From: Chloroflexota bacterium
Lineage (GTDB): Bacteria; Chloroflexota; Dehalococcoidia; DSTF01; JACRBR01
Assembly: GCA_025355835.1 (NCBI GenBank)
Contig: JANXYW010000399.1
Location: 1-7,404, forward strand
Length of the DNA: 7,404 nucleotides
Direction: 5' to 3'
The translations under genes were made by a program, and so were the position numbers. The notes beneath the pieces are model-generated. The model made no database searches. It was not told the origin of the DNA and saw only the letters and a program-made list of their open reading frames with translations. This document shows, piece after piece, positions 5,222-7,404 of this stretch (position 1 is the first letter of the stretch; the number at the start of each line of letters is the position of its first letter).

Positions 5222-5872
5222 ATGCGTAACTACTGGGGTAGGGCAGCGCGTCGAGCACTTTCTGACACCCTTGATTTTCTCGGGCTCACCGTGCGCTCCC
5301 GCCTCCAATTCACAGGCGCGGCATTCTCTTACGTTCTCGCCCTACTCTTGTTTTTGTGGATCGCGGGGCGTGGACAGATGGTAGCCGAAGCGCAGTGGGG
5401 GGTCGCACTCGTCGGTGCCCTAGTGCTCATCTTTGCGCCTGTGTTTCTCGTCAATCTGATCGCGGCACCACACCGCCTAGAGCGAGTGTCGCTTACTGAA
5501 CGCAGACATCTACGTGAAATCCTTCGGGTAAAGACGGAGTACAAAGAGATCCAGCAGATGAAGGCGGATCTCGCGAGAGAGGGATTCGTGGTGGCTGTCG
5601 AGACGTTTGAATCGACCGATTTAGAGGCCCAAAGGCGAAAGATTGATGACTGGCGATCGCGTGCTGGTGTGTTCATTTTGGAAAACGTCGGGCCAGCGGA
5701 ACACGTTCAGTTTGAGAATAACTTTTCTCTTGGTTCACCGTCTGTTTTCTATAGAGGAAAACAGTACTCAGGTGACGCGGCAGTTGTTGCGCATGGGGTT
5801 GATTACGCGGCGACCTACTTGAACAACGTGTATGTCCGTGAAGATCTGTACACCGACTATCTGAGGGACTGA
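5222..5872 (+). CDS. IS passenger: two-TM membrane protein of unknown function
   Basis: The protein has 216 residues. A basic N-terminus precedes TM1 at about 29-48 and TM2 at about 58-82, joined by a short loop. A charged helical stretch (about 86-120, containing EYKEIQQMKADLA) leads into a soluble C-terminal domain of about 95 residues. That domain contains GFVVAVETFES, GVFILENVGP, SPSVFYRGKQY and a Tyr-rich end. N- and C-termini should both be cytoplasmic. I do not recognise the family. The 3' part is AT-rich (5701-5760 is 22/60 GC), unlike the transposase and the chromosome, so it probably has another origin. It lies directly behind the promoter in the left inverted repeat and 15 bp before the second passenger, probably as one operon. 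It contains no transposase motif. Confidence 0.85.
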   Translation: MRNYWGRAARRALSDTLDFLGLTVRSRLQFTGAAFSYVLALLLFLWIAGRGQMVAEAQWGVALVGALVLIFAPVFLVNLIAAPHRLERVSLTERRHLREILRVKTEYKEIQQMKADLAREGFVVAVETFESTDLEAQRRKIDDWRSRAGVFILENVGPAEHVQFENNFSLGSPSVFYRGKQYSGDAAVVAHGVDYAATYLNNVYVREDLYTDYLRD

Positions 5873-5887
5873 TACGATGGGGGAACG

Positions 5888-6115
5888 ATGGCACCTGAGA
5901 AAAAGCCGAAAGCAAAACCGCTCTCGCTCTACCCCATGTCTTTCGAGGAAGCGGTCAAACGTGCCATCGAAGCGGGGCCATACCTCCAAGGCAAAGAGTT
6001 CGACGAGTACAAGGGCGTTAAGAAGGCTCCTCGTCAGGCTCCGGCTTCACGTACCACATCAGCCGCCCGTCGGAAGCCTGCGAAGCCAGCTTCAAGAACC
6101 GCTCGCGGTCGCTGA
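5888..6115 (+). CDS. IS passenger: small basic protein overlapping the transposase 3' end
   Basis: The protein has 75 residues. The N-terminal half carries KPLSLYPMSFEEAVKRAIEA. I associate a similar SLxPLxFEEAL motif with small proteins found near mobile elements, from memory and without proof. The second half is Lys/Arg/Ala/Ser-rich. GGGGGAA at 5879-5885 gives a plausible ribosome site, and the gene follows the membrane-protein gene by 15 bp. From about residue 44 it is encoded antisense to the last 98 bp of the transposase gene, so its basic tail may be an over-printed, fortuitous extension. The tail could bind nucleic acid, but that is only composition-based inference. Confidence 0.65.
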   Translation: MAPEKKPKAKPLSLYPMSFEEAVKRAIEAGPYLQGKEFDEYKGVKKAPRQAPASRTTSAARRKPAKPASRTARGR

Positions 6116-7004
6116 CCTTCCGGCTGTTGTGCCGGAACTCGTACTCGTTGACGTACATGTTCAGGTAGCCCGCGTCTACGTGGTGGTACGTGCCGACCAG
6201 CCCGCGCTTGAGAATCGCCCAGAACGATTCGATCGTGTTCGTGTGGACTTCGCCGCGCACGTACTCGCTCTCGTGGCGGATGACACCGTGCGGCAGCATC
6301 TTCGCCATGTGGAAGTAGACGGGGTGCTCGTCGGTCATCAGCTGCGTGTTGGCGCGGTCAACGTTGTTCCAGATCGTGTGCTCGACGTTCTTCTGGCTGA
6401 CCTTCGGCATGACCATCGCGCGCACGTCGCCGTCGCGCTCCACCATGCCGAATACCGGCGTCTTGGAATGGTAGGCGAGTCGCCGCGATTCGGTCGTGGC
6501 CTTGCGTTGCGGGCCTCGGTGCTTGCCGCCGACGTAGGTTTCGTCAGCCTCAACCGTGCCGAACAGCCGGTCAGGGTTCTTGTCCGTCATCATCCAGCGG
6601 ATGCGGTGGCACATGAACCAAGCCGCGCGGTGCGACAGGCCGAACTCGCGCTCAATCTGGCGGGCCGAAACGGACTTCTTGGACGAGCACATGCGGTACA
6701 TGACGGTGAGCCACGTCCGCAGCGGAATCTTGGAATCCTCGAACGCGGTTCCCTTCGTGACGCTGAACTGACGACGGCAAGCCTTGCACTTGAACAGTTC
6801 GCGCGGGCCGACCACGCGACCGCTCTTGAGCGTCTTACCGGCGACCACGAGACGGTAAATCTCGGAGCCGCCGCAATCGTTGAACGTGCAGACGGGGCCA
6901 TTCGGCCAGCGCATCCGCTCGAACATCGCGCGCGCGTCAGCCTCGGTCAACGTGCCGTCAGTGAGAGTAACCAGATCGCCTTTTCGGGTGGGTTCGCGGT
7001 GCAT
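6018..7004 (-). CDS. IS1595-family (ISXO2-like) transposase
   Basis: This 328-aa DDE transposase should cut and paste the surrounding element. A zinc ribbon lies near the N-terminus (C39-x4-C44 and C73-x2-C76), followed by a helix-turn-helix-like stretch (SARQIEREFGLSHRAAWFM, about 113-131). The catalytic domain has EADETYVGGK with D154, TDE with D225, and NTIESFWAILKRG with E259, the ISXO2-type motifs in the right order and spacing. The frame is uninterrupted, and the length fits the family. The start ATG at 7002-7004 follows AAGGAG (7012-7017) by 7 nt. A nearby ATG at 7007-7009 is out of frame. Its promoter lies in the right inverted repeat. The gene converges on and overlaps the second passenger. 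Confidence 0.95.
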   Translation of the reverse strand: MHREPTRKGDLVTLTDGTLTEADARAMFERMRWPNGPVCTFNDCGGSEIYRLVVAGKTLKSGRVVGPRELFKCKACRRQFSVTKGTAFEDSKIPLRTWLTVMYRMCSSKKSVSARQIEREFGLSHRAAWFMCHRIRWMMTDKNPDRLFGTVEADETYVGGKHRGPQRKATTESRRLAYHSKTPVFGMVERDGDVRAMVMPKVSQKNVEHTIWNNVDRANTQLMTDEHPVYFHMAKMLPHGVIRHESEYVRGEVHTNTIESFWAILKRGLVGTYHHVDAGYLNMYVNEYEFRHNSRKVSDRERFLKLASQASDGRLMWYVKPEPDEEPS

Positions 7005-7025
7005 TTCATCGCTCCTTGTACCCCC

Positions 7026-7054
7026 ATTTTAAGGCAGAATCGTGGGTGTGTCAA
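7026..7054 (-). promoter_or_regulatory. Transposase promoter, -35 inside the right inverted repeat
   Basis: On the minus strand: TTGACA (7054-7049), a 17-bp spacer, then TAAAAT (7031-7026), five of six matches to the -10 consensus. The predicted start is near 7019, giving a leader of about 15 nt that contains the AAGGAG ribosome site. This is a near-consensus housekeeping-sigma promoter. Confidence 0.75.
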
Positions 7055-7067
7055 GGGCACCATTCCC
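7042..7067 (-). repeat. Right terminal inverted repeat
   Basis: Read on the minus strand it opens with GGGAATGGT and ends with TTGACACACCCAC, mirroring the left end (23/26). Its outer edge abuts the right target duplication. Confidence 0.95.
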
Positions 7068-7075
7068 CGCCCCCG
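7068..7075. repeat. Right target-site duplication, CGCCCCCG
   Basis: Identical to 5166-5173. The bases that follow, GCTGT and on to 7091, complete the hairpin and tail of composite repeat copy 2 exactly as in copy 1. Confidence 0.92.
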
Positions 7076-7264
7076 GCTGTTGGCAGCCCGCCGCGCATAG
7101 CGCCGCCGTTTCGCCCGACAAGAATGGCCGGCAGGACGCGATATGGTCCGGCCTCCCTCGAGAACCGACTACGCGGGCAATTCGACCATAGCGCGCGCAA
7201 GCCGGATAGTGGGTGTATGGCCTCGGCGGCAAGCAGCGAAGCGGAGATGCGAAGGAGATTTGTC

Positions 7265-7404
7265 ATGGCTCTTGAGACGGTGCGGGTGGAGCGGGACGCG
7301 GAGCTACCGGGGCTGATGACGGTGACACTGCATCGGCCGGAGAAGCTGAATGCGATCAACGTGCAGATGCACGACGAATTGCAGCAGGTGTGCCGCGATC
7401 TGCA
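7265..7404 (+). CDS. Enoyl-CoA hydratase/isomerase family protein, N-terminal part (cut by window edge)
   Basis: The first 46 codons are seen. The start MALETVRVERD and the following VTLHRPEKLNAIN are the typical opening of the crotonase fold, where the RPEKLNA segment forms the first part of the CoA-binding site. Family members act on acyl-CoA thioesters in the cytoplasm (hydration, isomerisation and others). The exact substrate cannot be told from this part, and the oxyanion-hole and catalytic Glu regions lie beyond the window. The start is secure: AAGGAG at 7252-7257 lies 7 nt before the ATG. The region 7092-7264 upstream contains no gene I can support; a weak TTCGAC-18-GATAGT pair at 7181-7210 is the only promoter-like signal. 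Confidence 0.88.
   Translation, partial: MALETVRVERDAELPGLMTVTLHRPEKLNAINVQMHDELQQVCRDL

Larger units (their letters stand above)
5174..7067. mobile_element. IS1595-family (ISXO2-like) element with two passenger genes, 1894 bp
   Basis: The element is bounded by 26-bp inverted repeats (23/26 identical) and an 8-bp direct target repeat, CGCCCCCG. It carries one complete transposase on the minus strand and, from the other end, two plus-strand genes unrelated to transposition. Transposase and passengers converge and overlap tail-to-tail. Plain IS1595 elements are about 0.7-1.1 kb; longer members with passenger genes are known in this family. Intact ends, an exact duplication and an open transposase suggest a recent insertion and a possibly active element. 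It sits in the hairpin of composite repeat copy 2. Confidence 0.95.

Noticed and set aside
5173..7068. IS edges one base further out (GGGG ends)
   Set aside because: The inverted repeats would extend by one base, but the flanking 8-mers then differ (CCGCCCCC versus GCCCCCGG); only edges 5174/7067 give an exact duplication.
5877..7100. 407-codon plus-strand ORF across the transposase
   Set aside because: It is antisense to a complete, motif-bearing transposase, crosses the IS right end, and lacks any recognisable domain.

Overview
The window looks like a chromosomal segment of a GC-rich bacterium. The genes are ordinary (recF, a cyclic-di-GMP enzyme, a short-chain acyl-CoA enzyme), but the intergenic DNA is full of dispersed short-period repeats and hairpins. 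From memory, this repeat style (CGGATTNNN ladders, ACGAAG ladders, CTCTGTGC ladders, GTAG-headed hairpins) is common in Chloroflexota and some Armatimonadota- or Planctomycetota-like genomes. I lean weakly to Chloroflexota; nothing here fixes the phylum.

Left part (1-3530). The 5' end of recF (minus strand) is followed by about 600 bp with no gene. That stretch holds a ladder repeat, a double hairpin, a CTCTGTGC octamer array and a 14-copy heptamer array (CGACGAC). The heptamer array stops 6 bp from the stop codon of a 776-aa membrane-bound GGDEF-EAL protein (minus strand). Upstream of that gene are a doubtful 38-codon ORF, a perfect dyad, and a divergent 92-aa exported or anchored small protein.

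Middle (3531-5173). A decayed fragment of a glycerophosphodiester phosphodiesterase runs into a TCAGCNNN octamer repeat. It is followed by a GTAG-headed REP hairpin, an unrecognised 201-aa gene (minus strand), and two direct copies of a composite repeat that each end in another GTAG-headed hairpin.

Right part (5174-7404). The second composite repeat is split by an intact 1894-bp IS1595-family (ISXO2-like) element. It has 26-bp terminal inverted repeats (23/26 identical) and an 8-bp target duplication, CGCCCCCG. The duplication is centred exactly on the dyad of the REP hairpin; the uninterrupted copy at 4946-4979 shows the empty site. The element carries a 328-aa transposase (minus strand) and, convergent to it, two passenger genes: a two-TM protein of unknown function, AT-rich in its 3' part, and a small basic protein. 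Both inverted repeats contain TTGACA -35 boxes that appear to drive the two converging units, and the passenger transcript is predicted to be leaderless. To the right of the IS, an enoyl-CoA hydratase/isomerase gene starts and leaves the window.

The most interesting feature is this cargo-carrying IS1595 element inserted symmetrically in a REP hairpin, with its promoters inside its own ends.
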